Assembly (NCBI RefSeq): GCF_024281235.1 | Contig: NZ_JAHWXY010000001.1 | Span: forward strand, 1,054,001 to 1,118,000 | Reading direction: 5' to 3' | Length of the DNA stretch: 64,000 nt | DNA from: Shinella daejeonensis | GTDB taxonomy: Bacteria; Pseudomonadota; Alphaproteobacteria; Rhizobiales; Rhizobiaceae | In this document: in pieces, positions 41,141 through 49,319 of the stretch | Numbering within the stretch: the first letter of the stretch is position 1 | Layout of the letters: every line of letters begins with the position of its first letter | The notes under the pieces: model-generated | The model's input: only the letters and a program-made list of their open reading frames with translations | Database searches by the model: none | What the model was told of the DNA's origin: nothing | Position numbers and translations under genes: made by a program

Positions 41141-41358
41141 CACGGGCGCTCCTTTCGAGGGACCACGCCAAGCACGTAGTCGAAGACGGCAAGGACGGTT
41201 TCCAGCCGGTCCATCGGAAGGGAGCCGTGGCCGTGGAGGAAGCGCGCGATGGCCTTCCGGTTGATGCCGGTGATGCGCCCAAGGCGGCGCATGGACACGC
41301 CGTGTTCAGCCATCAATTCGCGAAGGAGGTTGCGCCAGAAGTCGGAAGGACGTGCCAT
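41140..41358 (-). CDS. Cro/CI-type helix-turn-helix protein
   Basis: 72 residues. LRELMAEHGVSMRRLGRITGINRKAIARFLHGHGSLPMDRLETVLAVFDYVLG is a lambda-repressor-like HTH with a short tail. It lies within the structural operon and so is probably a late or feedback regulator rather than the immunity repressor. Confidence 0.75.
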   Translation of the reverse strand: MARPSDFWRNLLRELMAEHGVSMRRLGRITGINRKAIARFLHGHGSLPMDRLETVLAVFDYVLGVVPRKERP

Positions 41359-41359
41359 T

Positions 41360-41944
41360 TCACGCGGCCCTCCCTCGCTTGACGACAGTGGTGCCGAAGG
41401 AGCCGAATGCCACCTTGAACTTGTCGTCCAGCGGCATGTCGGACTGCTTGTCGATAGTGTCGTCCTTGCCCCCGAAGATGGAGCGCAGGAGGTCGAGCCT
41501 GCCCTTGTAGGCTTCCATGATCTCCGCTGGGGTCGCGTCCAGCGTCTCTGTCGGGGTCCAGCCGAGCCATCCCGTTCCGATGCGGTAAAGGCTGGCGAGG
41601 TATTCGGAGAATGGCGTGTCCCGCCGCTGCTTGACCGGCTTCACGTGGTCATTGGCCGGGGCGTCGTCGGGGTCGATCCCCGCCAGCGCCATCACATAGA
41701 GCAACAGGGGATTGGCGAGGCGAGCAACGCCGGTTTCAAGGATGCGCTGGGGGAGGTCCGACAGGTCAGTGTGGTCGCGGACGATCTCCACGGCGGCGGA
41801 CAGGCTTCCGTCCATGATCTCCCGCGAAAGGCTGGAGAAGGAACCTTCCCGGCGCTCCAGCCTGATCGCAAAGCGAAGACAGGGGCGAAGCGTGATGGCC
41901 TCGCCCCCGATGCGGACGGTGATGTCGTCCGCCAGCTTCGTCAT
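41360..41944 (-). CDS. Tail assembly chaperone of element B
   Basis: 194 residues. It follows the tail tube gene with a 4-bp overlap. DDITVRIGGEAITLRPCLRFAIRLERREGSFSSLSREI is the usual chaperone opening. The second half (ASLYRIGTGWLGWTPTETLDATPAEIMEAYKGRLDLLRSIFG) is the region often supplied by frameshifting, so here the two chaperone parts are one frame. Confidence 0.7.
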   Translation of the reverse strand: MTKLADDITVRIGGEAITLRPCLRFAIRLERREGSFSSLSREIMDGSLSAAVEIVRDHTDLSDLPQRILETGVARLANPLLLYVMALAGIDPDDAPANDHVKPVKQRRDTPFSEYLASLYRIGTGWLGWTPTETLDATPAEIMEAYKGRLDLLRSIFGGKDDTIDKQSDMPLDDKFKVAFGSFGTTVVKRGRAA

Positions 41945-42678
41945 GCCGAAACCACGATGCTGTATTCGCCTTCGGCTTCACCTGAGCCGGTATAGGTCGC
42001 GGTGATGGTGAAGTTCGACGTGCCAGCGGCGGACGGCGTGCCGCTGATCGCGCCCGTTGCCGCATTCAGGGTCAGGCCAGCCGGAAGGGTGCCCGCCGTG
42101 ACCGCATACGACACGGTGCCGATGCCGCCCGACGCGGTGACGGTGGCGGAATAGGCGTTGCCTTCGCTCGCCCCCGCCAGTGCGCCCGATGCCGGGGACA
42201 TGGTGACGACAGGCGCGGCGGGAACCTCCAGAATGGCCCCGTCGATGCCAAGGCTGAACGTTGTCTTGGTGATCTCGTCTGCGGTCCCGAAGCTGTTGCG
42301 TGCCGACATGACCGGGGCGCGGAAATAGAACACGGTGTTCTCGCCCGTGGGGGTCGGCTTGTCGTTCAGGACAACCTTGAAGGAATAGGGCATCCAGTCT
42401 TCGACGGCGGCGCGGGTCTTGTTCTGGCCGGGGTCGGACGGGTCACGCCCCACGATCAGGGCGACGGTGCCGCTGTCGATGGACCCCTTGCGGCGGCGCA
42501 CGTGACCATCGGCAAGCGACAGGAAGGTGACTTCCGTGCCTTCCGCGCCCCATTCCCCGAGGTCTTCGACTTCCTTGATTTCGGTCCAGTCCTCGCCCTC
42601 ATATTCGTTCAGGAGGGCGATTGTGGCGTTCGGGTTGCCGATGAAGACCCGGCTCTTTGCAGTCGTTTGGATAGACAT
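41941..42678 (-). CDS. Major tail tube protein with C-terminal Ig-like domain
   Basis: 245 residues. Residues 1-150 (VEDLGEWGAEGTEVTFLSLADGHVRRRKGSIDSGTVALIVGRDPSDPGQNKTRAAVE) are the tube fold. Residues ~155-245 (PVVTMSPASGALAGASEGNAYSATVTASGGIG...YAVTAGTLPAGLTLNAATGAISGTPSAAGTSNFTITAT) are a putative Ig-like (He_PIG) domain displayed on the tail surface. Confidence 0.88.
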   Translation of the reverse strand: MSIQTTAKSRVFIGNPNATIALLNEYEGEDWTEIKEVEDLGEWGAEGTEVTFLSLADGHVRRRKGSIDSGTVALIVGRDPSDPGQNKTRAAVEDWMPYSFKVVLNDKPTPTGENTVFYFRAPVMSARNSFGTADEITKTTFSLGIDGAILEVPAAPVVTMSPASGALAGASEGNAYSATVTASGGIGTVSYAVTAGTLPAGLTLNAATGAISGTPSAAGTSNFTITATYTGSGEAEGEYSIVVSA

Positions 42679-42708
42679 TGATCAGTGCCTTTCAGGATGG
42701 AGACGGGT

Positions 42709-43095
42709 TCAGGCGACAGGCCGGGACGCGGCGTGGCCGAGGATGGCGACGGCCCCGGCTGCGATGGACGTTCCACCCGCCTTGGTGAGGGCGAGACGGA
42801 CGAACCGTTTGTGGCCCCGGTAGCCGAGCTTGTAGGTGCTGGCGGCTGCGAGGGTGGCCGGTGCGGTGCTGTCCACGTGCGAAGCGTCTGCGTCGGTGAA
42901 GTCACCGGACACGTCCGTGTCGCTTTCCTGAACCTTGGCCCCGAACTCGCCGTCGCCAGCGATGGCCCCGGTGTTCAGGATGAAGGCCACGCCGTTGAAG
43001 CCGAGCGTGTCGATTGCCGCACCGTTGGCGGCGGCGGACTGGACGGCGGGTGCAAGGGCTGCAACAGCGCCGATGTTGGATGCGAGGTCACGCAT
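42709..43095 (-). CDS. Capsid-adjacent structural protein, possible decoration protein
   Basis: 128 residues (MRDLASNIGAVAALAPAVQSAAANGAAIDTLGFNGVAFILNTGAIAGDGEFGAKVQESDT...YRGHKRFVRLALTKAGG). Beta-rich and Ala-rich. It lies between capsid and tail tube, where decoration or head-completion proteins are found. Assignment by position and composition. Confidence 0.6.
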   Translation of the reverse strand: MRDLASNIGAVAALAPAVQSAAANGAAIDTLGFNGVAFILNTGAIAGDGEFGAKVQESDTDVSGDFTDADASHVDSTAPATLAAASTYKLGYRGHKRFVRLALTKAGGTSIAAGAVAILGHAASRPVA

Positions 43096-43125
43096 GGGAG
43101 TGGTCCTTTCGAGGTTCGGCGCTGG

Positions 43126-44286
43126 TTAGGAGGTCGCCATTTTCAGCTTGCGGAACTTGGCGGCCTGAATGACCCCGCCGCCGACGCGCCGCGTGGCGTG
43201 GATGCGCGTCATGCCGTTCGTGGCGAGCAGATACGGGTTGACCAGAATGGACAGGGCCACGCGGTCCACGATGCGGTAGCCGCTGAAATCGCCGTAGATG
43301 ATCGGGAAGGCTCCCGACGCCACGTCCGCCATGTCCATCATTTCGACCACGGGACGGCCAAGCAGGGTTTCCGGCTGGCCTGCCTGATAGGACGGTTGCC
43401 ACAGGTAGTTGCCCTGTCCGTCTTTCAGGCGGCGGACGGTCGCGAGCGTGGTTCCGTTCATCGCCCACGATCCCGCGTTCCGGTAGGGAGCCGGGAGGCT
43501 GTAAAGCAGGCCGATCAACGCATCCGCCGACAGGTTCGTGGCGTGGCCGTTCAGGAAGTGCGTGATGGCCGCATTGACCATGAACCCTTCCGGCTGCAAC
43601 GCACCATCGCCGTTGACGAACGCCGCGCCTTCCTTCTGTCCGAAGTCTTCGGCAAGGGCCAACCGGACTTCCTGTTCGGCCTGTCCCGCGCTGTCCGCCA
43701 GAAGCTGGTTCGACACGTCCACGAACGTGTTGACTTCCTTCACGACGATTTCAGCCTGACCAAACCCCGGCTCGCTGGCCTCCTGTGCCTGCCCTTCGCC
43801 CTTCCACTTGGCGTTCGTGATGCTGGTCCGCTTCGGATAGATCACGGACGGTGCGCCCGTGCTGCGGATGCTGGCGACGGAACGAACCGGGCTGAACAGG
43901 GTCAGGTCGCGGATGAACTCCCCGGACATTTCGGCGGGTGCCAGATAGCCGCCCTGCGGATCGCTGGAGACGGTGAGGGCGCGAAGTTCGTCGGCGGGTG
44001 CGCGGTCGCCCATGCGCAGGTAGGTTCCGAACGCCCGCGTTTCGGCGGCGGGTTCGTTGCGCTGTTCCTGCTGAGTGCCCGGACGGTTCAGCCGCGTCTC
44101 GATACCGGCGATGCGGTCGGTGACGGTGCGCAGTTCGGTCGCCAGCCGTTCGTCAAGCTGGGTGCGGTGCTGTTCGGCGGCGCTGCGAAGTTCCTCCACT
44201 GCTGCCGTCGCGGCGGCAAGCGGATCGTCTTCACGGGTTTCAATCGGGAGCGCCGAACGGGTCTCGATCTTCTGGTGCTTGGTCAT
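43126..44286 (-). CDS. Major capsid protein, HK97 family (element B)
   Basis: 386 residues from ATG 44286, overlapping the protease stop. Delta region: coiled residues ~20-75 (AAATAAVEELRSAAEQHRTQLDERLATELRTVTDRIAGIETRL). Then GGYLAPAEMSGEFIRDLTLFSPVRS, EGAAFVNGDGALQPEGFM and KDGQGNYLWQPSYQAGQP. The last segments align with the element A capsid, but overall the two are distinct. Confidence 0.95.
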   Translation of the reverse strand: MTKHQKIETRSALPIETREDDPLAAATAAVEELRSAAEQHRTQLDERLATELRTVTDRIAGIETRLNRPGTQQEQRNEPAAETRAFGTYLRMGDRAPADELRALTVSSDPQGGYLAPAEMSGEFIRDLTLFSPVRSVASIRSTGAPSVIYPKRTSITNAKWKGEGQAQEASEPGFGQAEIVVKEVNTFVDVSNQLLADSAGQAEQEVRLALAEDFGQKEGAAFVNGDGALQPEGFMVNAAITHFLNGHATNLSADALIGLLYSLPAPYRNAGSWAMNGTTLATVRRLKDGQGNYLWQPSYQAGQPETLLGRPVVEMMDMADVASGAFPIIYGDFSGYRIVDRVALSILVNPYLLATNGMTRIHATRRVGGGVIQAAKFRKLKMATS

Positions 44287-44816
44287 TTCAGGGTCTCCAA
44301 TGAGCGCGTGGCCTTGCGGATGGCATTGACGAAAGCCACGGCGCTCGCGTGGCTGGGTTCTTGGTGGACGCGGACGCTGGTGACGCGGGAGCCGGGGACG
44401 GAAGGCATGGCGACGAAGGAGACTTCGACCAGTTCCGCCTTGGTGATGTGGCGGATGCCCTTGGCGCGGGGTTCGTCGGCAAGGCGGCGGAAGCCGATGC
44501 TGAGACCCGAAATGTCGCCCGCGATCAGCATGGCGCGGATTTCCCGTGCCCGCTGAACTTCCATGTTCAACCGTCCCCGGACTTTCAGCCCGTCGCCGTC
44601 CACGGACACGGCGCGGACGCTCCCGACCACTTCGTCCGTGCGGTGGTTCCACAACATGGGGAGACGGTCGCCCTCCCATGCGAAGGCGCGGCGGTCGAAG
44701 CTGGTCCGATAGCTGTCGATCACGTCGAAGCGGACGGCCACGCCCTCAATCGTCCCGTCTTCGGCGGGAGGCGAGAACCGGACTTCGCAATCCAGATGAT
44801 CGTTCTGGCGGGTCAT
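44283..44816 (-). CDS. HK97 prohead protease (caudoviral U35 type)
   Basis: 177 residues. EGVAVRFDVIDSYRTSFDRRAFAWEG...MLWNHRTDEVVGSV (catalytic His in LWNH), then ISGLSIGFR (catalytic Ser in GLSIGF). Unlike element A, which uses a ClpP-type enzyme, B uses the herpes-assemblin-like fold. Overlaps both neighbours. Confidence 0.92.
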   Translation of the reverse strand: MTRQNDHLDCEVRFSPPAEDGTIEGVAVRFDVIDSYRTSFDRRAFAWEGDRLPMLWNHRTDEVVGSVRAVSVDGDGLKVRGRLNMEVQRAREIRAMLIAGDISGLSIGFRRLADEPRAKGIRHITKAELVEVSFVAMPSVPGSRVTSVRVHQEPSHASAVAFVNAIRKATRSLETLK

Positions 44817-45142
44817 TCCACGCCCTCCTTCTGGACGTGGCCGAACATCACGGTTTCGATGACCGGCAAGGCGAGCGCGTATAGGTCCATGATCGGGAGC
44901 GGCGCGGCATAGACGGCGACAAGGGACGCGGCCACGGCAGGGCTTTCCCCGCCGCCGATCAGCCCCAGCCGCACGAGTTCAAGAAGCTCTTGGTGCTTGA
45001 ACTCACCTGCGAACATGCGCCGCGACAGGCCACCGATGCCCGCGCCGGTCTTGCGTTCCAGTTCGGTGACAAGATCGGCGTTCAGGCGGAAGTCGCGTTC
45101 CGCGTCCCCAAAGAACTGGCGATGACTGGGGGCCTCACGCAT
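44813..45142 (-). CDS. GTA-gp10-like tail chaperone placed in the head module
   Basis: 109 residues from ATG 45142 (AGGGGG 5-6 nt upstream). The GTA-type motif LVRLGLIGGGESPAVAASLVAVYA is clear and FGDAERDFRLNADLVTELERKTG is its usual start. It overlaps portal and protease genes. A second, longer chaperone-like gene sits at 41360, so this one is out of its usual place. Confidence 0.72.
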   Translation of the reverse strand: MREAPSHRQFFGDAERDFRLNADLVTELERKTGAGIGGLSRRMFAGEFKHQELLELVRLGLIGGGESPAVAASLVAVYAAPLPIMDLYALALPVIETVMFGHVQKEGVE

Positions 45143-46355
45143 CCGTGCCCCCTGCGGTCGTGTTCGGATTGATGAACTGGTCCCCGCCTGCATACGGGGG
45201 GCGGTTCTCCATCGCCCGGACTTCGTTCGGGTTCAGGACACGGGCGGCGATCAGCGTGGAATAGGCGGTGGCGCGGGCAGCAAGATCGGTGCGCAGAAGA
45301 TCGTCCGTCAGGAACTCCGCATAGAAGGTTCCCCGGTCTTCCGGCGCGATCAGCTTCAACCGGACTTCGCCCTGCCAAGCCTTCAACCATCGGTCCAGCG
45401 TGAAGCGAAGGAAGGTCGCGCCCATTTCGGCGGCGTTGCCCCACGTCGCGCGGCCAAGCTCGAACACCATGTGCGGCGGCACGCGGAACACGCGGCAGAT
45501 TTCGAGGATGGAATGCTGCCAAAGCTGTTGGAACTGCGCATCCACGCTGTTCAGGGTCAGGGCTTGGAACTCGCCACCCTCCTCCAGCACGGCGGTTCCG
45601 CCTGAGTTCTCCCCGGCATGCGCGGCCTGCCACGATGCCTTGATGCGCTTCGCCGTTTCCGCGCCAAGGCGCTGGGGGAACTTCAACAGGCCGGACGGAC
45701 GGCCCCCGCGTCCGAACAGGCGGGCGGCGTGGCGCTCCATCGTGATCGCAAGGGCGATGGCCTCCTTGCACTCCATCACCGGGGACGCGCCCTTCACGCC
45801 GTCGATGGACGGGGCGGCGATATGGAGGATGTCCCGGCGATCAATCACGCGGTTCGTCGCGCCGTCGCTGAGCCGGTAGAGAGGTTCGGACGTGGTGCGG
45901 TCCAGTTCCACCGTGACGGCGGTCGGTGCCAGCCGGATCAGTTCGCGAGGCTGTCCGTCCTGTCGGTTGATGAAGCCATATCCGTTGCCGTGAAGGAGGG
46001 CGTCCCGCGTGACCTGTTCGCGGAACATCGCGGCTGGGGTCCATTCGTTCGCCTGATCATGCAGGAGGGCATAGGCGGGATGTTCCGGGGCGCGCTCCCG
46101 TGCATCGCCGTCGCGGCGGTAGACGTGGAGGGGAAGCCCGCCGATGGCCTCGCTGATCGCCCCCACGGCGGCGCGGACGGGCGTGGAGCGCATGGCGGTG
46201 GAGGGATTGACCGTGACGCCCGACAACGCCGGGGTCGCGCCGAACAGGTCCAGCAACCACGGCGCGGGGTCGGCAAGCGAACGGGTTTCGGCGGGAGTGA
46301 AATTGATTTCACTTCCTGCCTGTTCGGCCCTGCGCTGCTTGAAGAAATGGAACAC
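45135..46355 (-). CDS. Portal protein, HK97 family (element B)
   Basis: 406 residues. TPVRAAVGAISEAIGGLPLHVYRRDGD, AMFREQVTRDALLHGNGYGFINRQDGQPRELIRLAP, CRVFRVPPHMVFELGRATWGNAAEMGATFLRFTLDRWL are the portal core. The N-terminal codons 14-20 (SEINFTP) lie on a 20-base DNA repeat. Confidence 0.93.
   Translation of the reverse strand: MFHFFKQRRAEQAGSEINFTPAETRSLADPAPWLLDLFGATPALSGVTVNPSTAMRSTPVRAAVGAISEAIGGLPLHVYRRDGDARERAPEHPAYALLHDQANEWTPAAMFREQVTRDALLHGNGYGFINRQDGQPRELIRLAPTAVTVELDRTTSEPLYRLSDGATNRVIDRRDILHIAAPSIDGVKGASPVMECKEAIALAITMERHAARLFGRGGRPSGLLKFPQRLGAETAKRIKASWQAAHAGENSGGTAVLEEGGEFQALTLNSVDAQFQQLWQHSILEICRVFRVPPHMVFELGRATWGNAAEMGATFLRFTLDRWLKAWQGEVRLKLIAPEDRGTFYAEFLTDDLLRTDLAARATAYSTLIAARVLNPNEVRAMENRPPYAGGDQFINPNTTAGGTDA
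46293..46312. repeat. 20-base palindromic repeat, copy 2 (in portal)
   Basis: GGGAGTGAAATTGATTTCAC, identical to 34260-34279 in the tape-measure gene, 12.0 kb away. The reading frame relative to the repeat differs between the two genes. Confidence 0.75.
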
Positions 46356-46452
46356 TCGCCACGATCCCGGTGAATACGTGGCTATCCAATTTGCACATGT
46401 CGGAGGCTATGTCATCAAGCCCCCGCGTGCGTGGACCCCGCTGGGGTCCGGT

Positions 46453-47409
46453 CTATGTGTTCGCGTTCTCTTTCAGCCAAGCGTCGTTCTCGGCCATGGC
46501 GTTCTGGTATTCGGCTTCGTCCGCGTCCGTCCATTCCGTCGAGGTTTTCGACTTCCCGCCGAACTTGCCGTGCTTGCCCTTCGCTGCCAGTTCGTTTTCG
46601 GCATAGGACTTGTATTTGGCATGGGTGACGGCCTGCGCTTTCGGGGAGAACTTGAACCATTCGTCCCCCCACATTTTGGGATGCGAGGGATGAACCGTCT
46701 TCACGGCGTCGGGAATGACCGGGAACAGTTCTAGCAGCTTTGCCCGCTTCCCCGCCTTTGCAGCGGCGATCATCGCATCAACGTCATCATCGTCGGGCGG
46801 CGGGGCTATGGGGGCTTTCGGGACTGGTTTCTTAAAGATCAATTTCTTTTTCTTGACCTTCCCATCTTCCCCGGCACTTCCCTTCCCTCCCGTGGGTGCG
46901 TGCGCATGCGGGATTAGGTTGGTTGGTGAGGAAGGAGAGGAAGGGAAGGAAGTGATATGTGGCTCCCCGTTTGGTTGCCCCTTCGGTGGCTTCTTCGGGT
47001 TCGACTTGGGATGCCCCGTCTGGTTGGTTTTCGCCGGTCGATCATCCCCCAATTTGGCATGATCAGTCGGGCGCATTCCCATGAAGGTGAGCGCAAGACG
47101 GGTTGGTCGGATGAACGTCCGAGGCTTGAAGCCCTCCCATGAACCGGGTTGGCGCTCAATCAGCCCGTCCAGTTCCAAGCGGAAGAACTCCAGCTTCATC
47201 GCGTTTAGTGGCAGTCCGGATTTCTCCTGCCATTCAGTCTGTGAATAGGCCACCCACTTGCCGGGGAAGCCCCGAAGGGTGGCATTCCGCCCTCGCCACT
47301 CGAATATGACGGTATCCAGAAGGTGATAGGCGCGCCGATACTGAACCCGCCATGCGGCGAAGTCCTGCTTGTCGTTCAAAGGATAGGGATGCTTGGGGCG
47401 TTGGGTCAT
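46453..47409 (-). CDS. Winged-helix protein at the head of the structural operon; possible replication initiator
   Basis: 318 residues. The first ~110 residues look like a winged helix (RAYHLLDTVIFEWRGRNATLRGFPGKWVAYSQTEWQEKSGLPLNAMKLEFFRLELDGLIERQPG). A Lys/Pro-rich linker follows, then a C-terminal helical domain (MIAAAKAGKRAKLLELFPVIPDAVKTVHP). Replication initiators of small elements and DnaD-like proteins have this layout, and no other replication gene is seen in element B. Also compatible with a regulator. Confidence 0.5.
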   Translation of the reverse strand: MTQRPKHPYPLNDKQDFAAWRVQYRRAYHLLDTVIFEWRGRNATLRGFPGKWVAYSQTEWQEKSGLPLNAMKLEFFRLELDGLIERQPGSWEGFKPRTFIRPTRLALTFMGMRPTDHAKLGDDRPAKTNQTGHPKSNPKKPPKGQPNGEPHITSFPSSPSSPTNLIPHAHAPTGGKGSAGEDGKVKKKKLIFKKPVPKAPIAPPPDDDDVDAMIAAAKAGKRAKLLELFPVIPDAVKTVHPSHPKMWGDEWFKFSPKAQAVTHAKYKSYAENELAAKGKHGKFGGKSKTSTEWTDADEAEYQNAMAENDAWLKENANT

Positions 47410-47571
47410 AGTTTAACAAGCTATTCAGAATGAGCGGCAAAGCAAATCGACACGCGGTGACACGCAACTGACACGCAACCCCGCGCAAAAACCTACAAAA
47501 CCGTGGTTTCCGCTGGGGTCGCGTGCTAGAGTTTGCTATCGCCTAGCGTTGTTTTTCTTGTTTTGGGGTGG

Positions 47572-47619
47572 CGTTGACATCGTAGGGGGCACAGGTTCAA
47601 TCCCTGTCACGCCCACCAT
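47572..47619 (+). repeat. Attachment site 2: tRNA-Val(GAC) 3' fragment
   Basis: Same 48 bases as 29601-29648 except G for T in the variable loop (GTAGGGGGCACAGG). Right junction of element B and left junction of element C. No 5' tRNA half precedes it. Confidence 0.9.
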
Positions 47620-47735
47620 CCGAAGCTCCAATAAAATTAAATCCCTGCGATCACGGGGCTTTTGTTTTGTAGGCCAGCCGACATACGGTTTGGGTAGCGC
47701 TTTACCCGCGTATTACACATACATTGAGGCTAGGG

Positions 47736-48134
47736 TCAGGACTCATTGATCCAGAAGATTACGGTTGCGGCGATGCATATTGCCGAGAAGAAGGTGTGAG
47801 CACATCTGTCGTATCGGGTTGCGATGCGACGCCAGTCCTTGAGCTTTGCGAACAGGTTCTCGACGCGATGGCGCTGGCGGTAGAGGGCCTTGTCGTAGGG
47901 GAAGGGTATCTTTCTGCTACGGCTTGAAGGGATGCAGGGCTCGATCCCTCTGTCGACCAACGCCTGGCGGAACCAGGCGCTGTCATATTCCCGGTCTGCA
48001 ATCAGATGCGTCGCTGCGGGCAGGTCATCGAGGACCATGGCGGCACCCTTGTGATCACTGACCTGTCCGGCGCTGAGCTTGAGGATGATCGGCCGACCGG
48101 CCTGATCGCATACGGCGTGGAGCTTGGAGTTCAA
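47736..48134 (-). CDS. IS5-family transposase, C-terminal frame (orfB)
   Basis: 132 residues. NSKLHAVCDQAGRPIILKLSAGQVSDHKGA; second Asp in LIADREYDSAWFR, Glu in RHRVENLFAKLKDWRRIATRYD. It completes the DDE site. The full enzyme is made by -1 slippage at the A5G4 run near 48175, the usual strategy in this IS group. Both frames look intact. Confidence 0.88.
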   Translation of the reverse strand: MNSKLHAVCDQAGRPIILKLSAGQVSDHKGAAMVLDDLPAATHLIADREYDSAWFRQALVDRGIEPCIPSSRSRKIPFPYDKALYRQRHRVENLFAKLKDWRRIATRYDRCAHTFFSAICIAATVIFWINES

Positions 48135-48535
48135 CCCGCCCTTGGTGCGCCCGATATGGCGGGGAACATCCCCTTTTTAAGCAGGCTCGCCGCGGTGCGG
48201 TGGGCCTTCAGGTGAGTGGCGTCGATCATGATCCGCTCCGGTCTGGGGCCGACCTGACTGAGCGCGACGAAGATCTTGTCAAACACACCCAATCGGCTCC
48301 AGCGCATGAAGCGGTTGTAGAGCGTCTTGTGCGGGCCATAGGCCTTGGGCGCATCCTTCCACTGCAAACCGTTGCGGATCACATAGACGATCCCGCTCAC
48401 AACCCGCCGGTCATCGACCCGCGGTACGCCGTGTGCCAGCGGAAAGTGCGGCGACAACCGCGCCATCTGAGCTGGGCTCAACAAAAACAAATCACTTATC
48501 AGATCCTCCAGGCGAGAATCTGAATCACAAATCAA
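48131..48535 (-). CDS. IS5-family transposase, N-terminal frame (orfA)
   Basis: 134 residues. DUF4096-type N-terminal domain: LSPAQMARLSPHFPLAHGVPRVDDRRVVSGIVYVIRNGLQWKDAPKAYGPHKTLYNRFMRWSRLGVFDKIF. It ends the DDE part one with MIDATHLKAHRTAASLLKKG, with the first Asp in IDATH. At TTAAAAAGGGG the frame can slip -1 into orfB. Confidence 0.88.
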   Translation of the reverse strand: MICDSDSRLEDLISDLFLLSPAQMARLSPHFPLAHGVPRVDDRRVVSGIVYVIRNGLQWKDAPKAYGPHKTLYNRFMRWSRLGVFDKIFVALSQVGPRPERIMIDATHLKAHRTAASLLKKGMFPAISGAPRAG

Positions 48536-48624
48536 TCCAGATTAATAGGTCCTGACCCTAGGTCGCCGAAGAGCGCACACCTGCGTTCCTGGTCTGCGGC
48601 CTCCTGTTCGGCCTGCGCTTGCTG

Positions 48625-49319
48625 CTATGCAGCGCGCACCTGCATGAAGTTCGCGACGGCGTTTCCGGCCGTCGGCGGGGCGAACTGAGACGCCTGTGCA
48701 TTAGCCAGATAATCACCGAGCGTCGGGGCAACTCTGGACGTCTGGACCACATTCGCGAGGACGCCGCCAGTCGCGCCGGCGCGTCCGGCCACGATGGTAG
48801 AAGGCATTGCGCCAGGGACCGGCTGCGGCAGTTGCCTGTCGCGCAGGCCCAGCCACTCAAAGTGCATGGCATCCGGCCGTCGCCAATTCCCACCCCACTC
48901 CAGACCGTTCTTGGCCGCGAGCTCAGCGACGTTCGGCGGCAGGTCGGTGACGACCTTCGCGCCGCGTGAAAGCAGCGGGTTGTTCGCCGCGCCGATATCG
49001 ATGGCCGTGCCGAATGCGTGCTGGCTCAACGAACTGCCGCCGCGGATGTTGCGGTAGTTGAAGCGGCCGCTCGACGTCGGGTTATAGCCGGCCGCTATAA
49101 GGTCGCCGAACACACCCTCAAATGCCTTGGCGGCGTCCCGGTGAACGCGCCACTTCTGGCCGTTCTTGGCGGTGACGTCGACGAGGTGCTGGCTCTGCCA
49201 GTCCGGCGCGGACGGATCGCCTTGACGCGCGGATCGTCGCCAGCCTCGCGCAGGATCGCGTTCATGTCGTCGAGACCGTCGGCCTGAACGAACCGGCCGC
49301 TGACCGGGTTGTCGTTCAT
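48625..49319 (-). pseudogene. Broken M15-type peptidase (peptidoglycan D,D-carboxypeptidase-like)
   Basis: Starts MNDNPVSGRFVQADGLDDMNAILREAGDDPRVKAI, changes frame near 49200, then continues VHRDAAKAFEGVFGDLIAAGYNPTSSGRFNYRNIRGGSSLSQHAFGTAIDIG...GLEWGGNWRRPDAMHFEW, the zinc-peptidase M15 pattern (HxxxxxxxD and a late HxxW). A TAG after FMQVRAA is followed by protein-like sequence up to the IS. It is probably a fibre-associated or lysis peptidase, now inactive. Confidence 0.75.

Larger units (their letters stand above)
29601..47619. mobile_element. Element B: 18-kb integrative element with head, tail-shaft and integration genes
   Basis: Bounded by direct repeats of the tRNA-Val 3' end at 29601 and 47572. 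It holds int, xis, two divergent Arc-like repressors, and a reverse-strand structural block from portal to tape measure. All frames are open and mostly overlap by 1-8 bp. Missing are tail-tip and fibre genes, endolysin, holin, spanins, and any clear polymerase, helicase or primase. It is either a compact defective prophage or a satellite. Confidence 0.85.
47730..48561 (-). mobile_element. IS5-family insertion sequence (IS427-like group)
   Basis: About 830 bp. Terminal inverted repeats CTAGGGTCAGGACT at the left and GTCCTGACCCTAG at the right; CTAG at both ends may include the target duplication. Two overlapping transposase frames on the minus strand. It has inserted at the end of the broken M15-peptidase reading frame. 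Confidence 0.85.

Noticed and set aside
32819-46355. Element B as a gene transfer agent cluster
   Set aside because: Several genes are GTA-like, but the presence of integrase, excisionase, repressors and flanking att repeats shows a self-mobile element.
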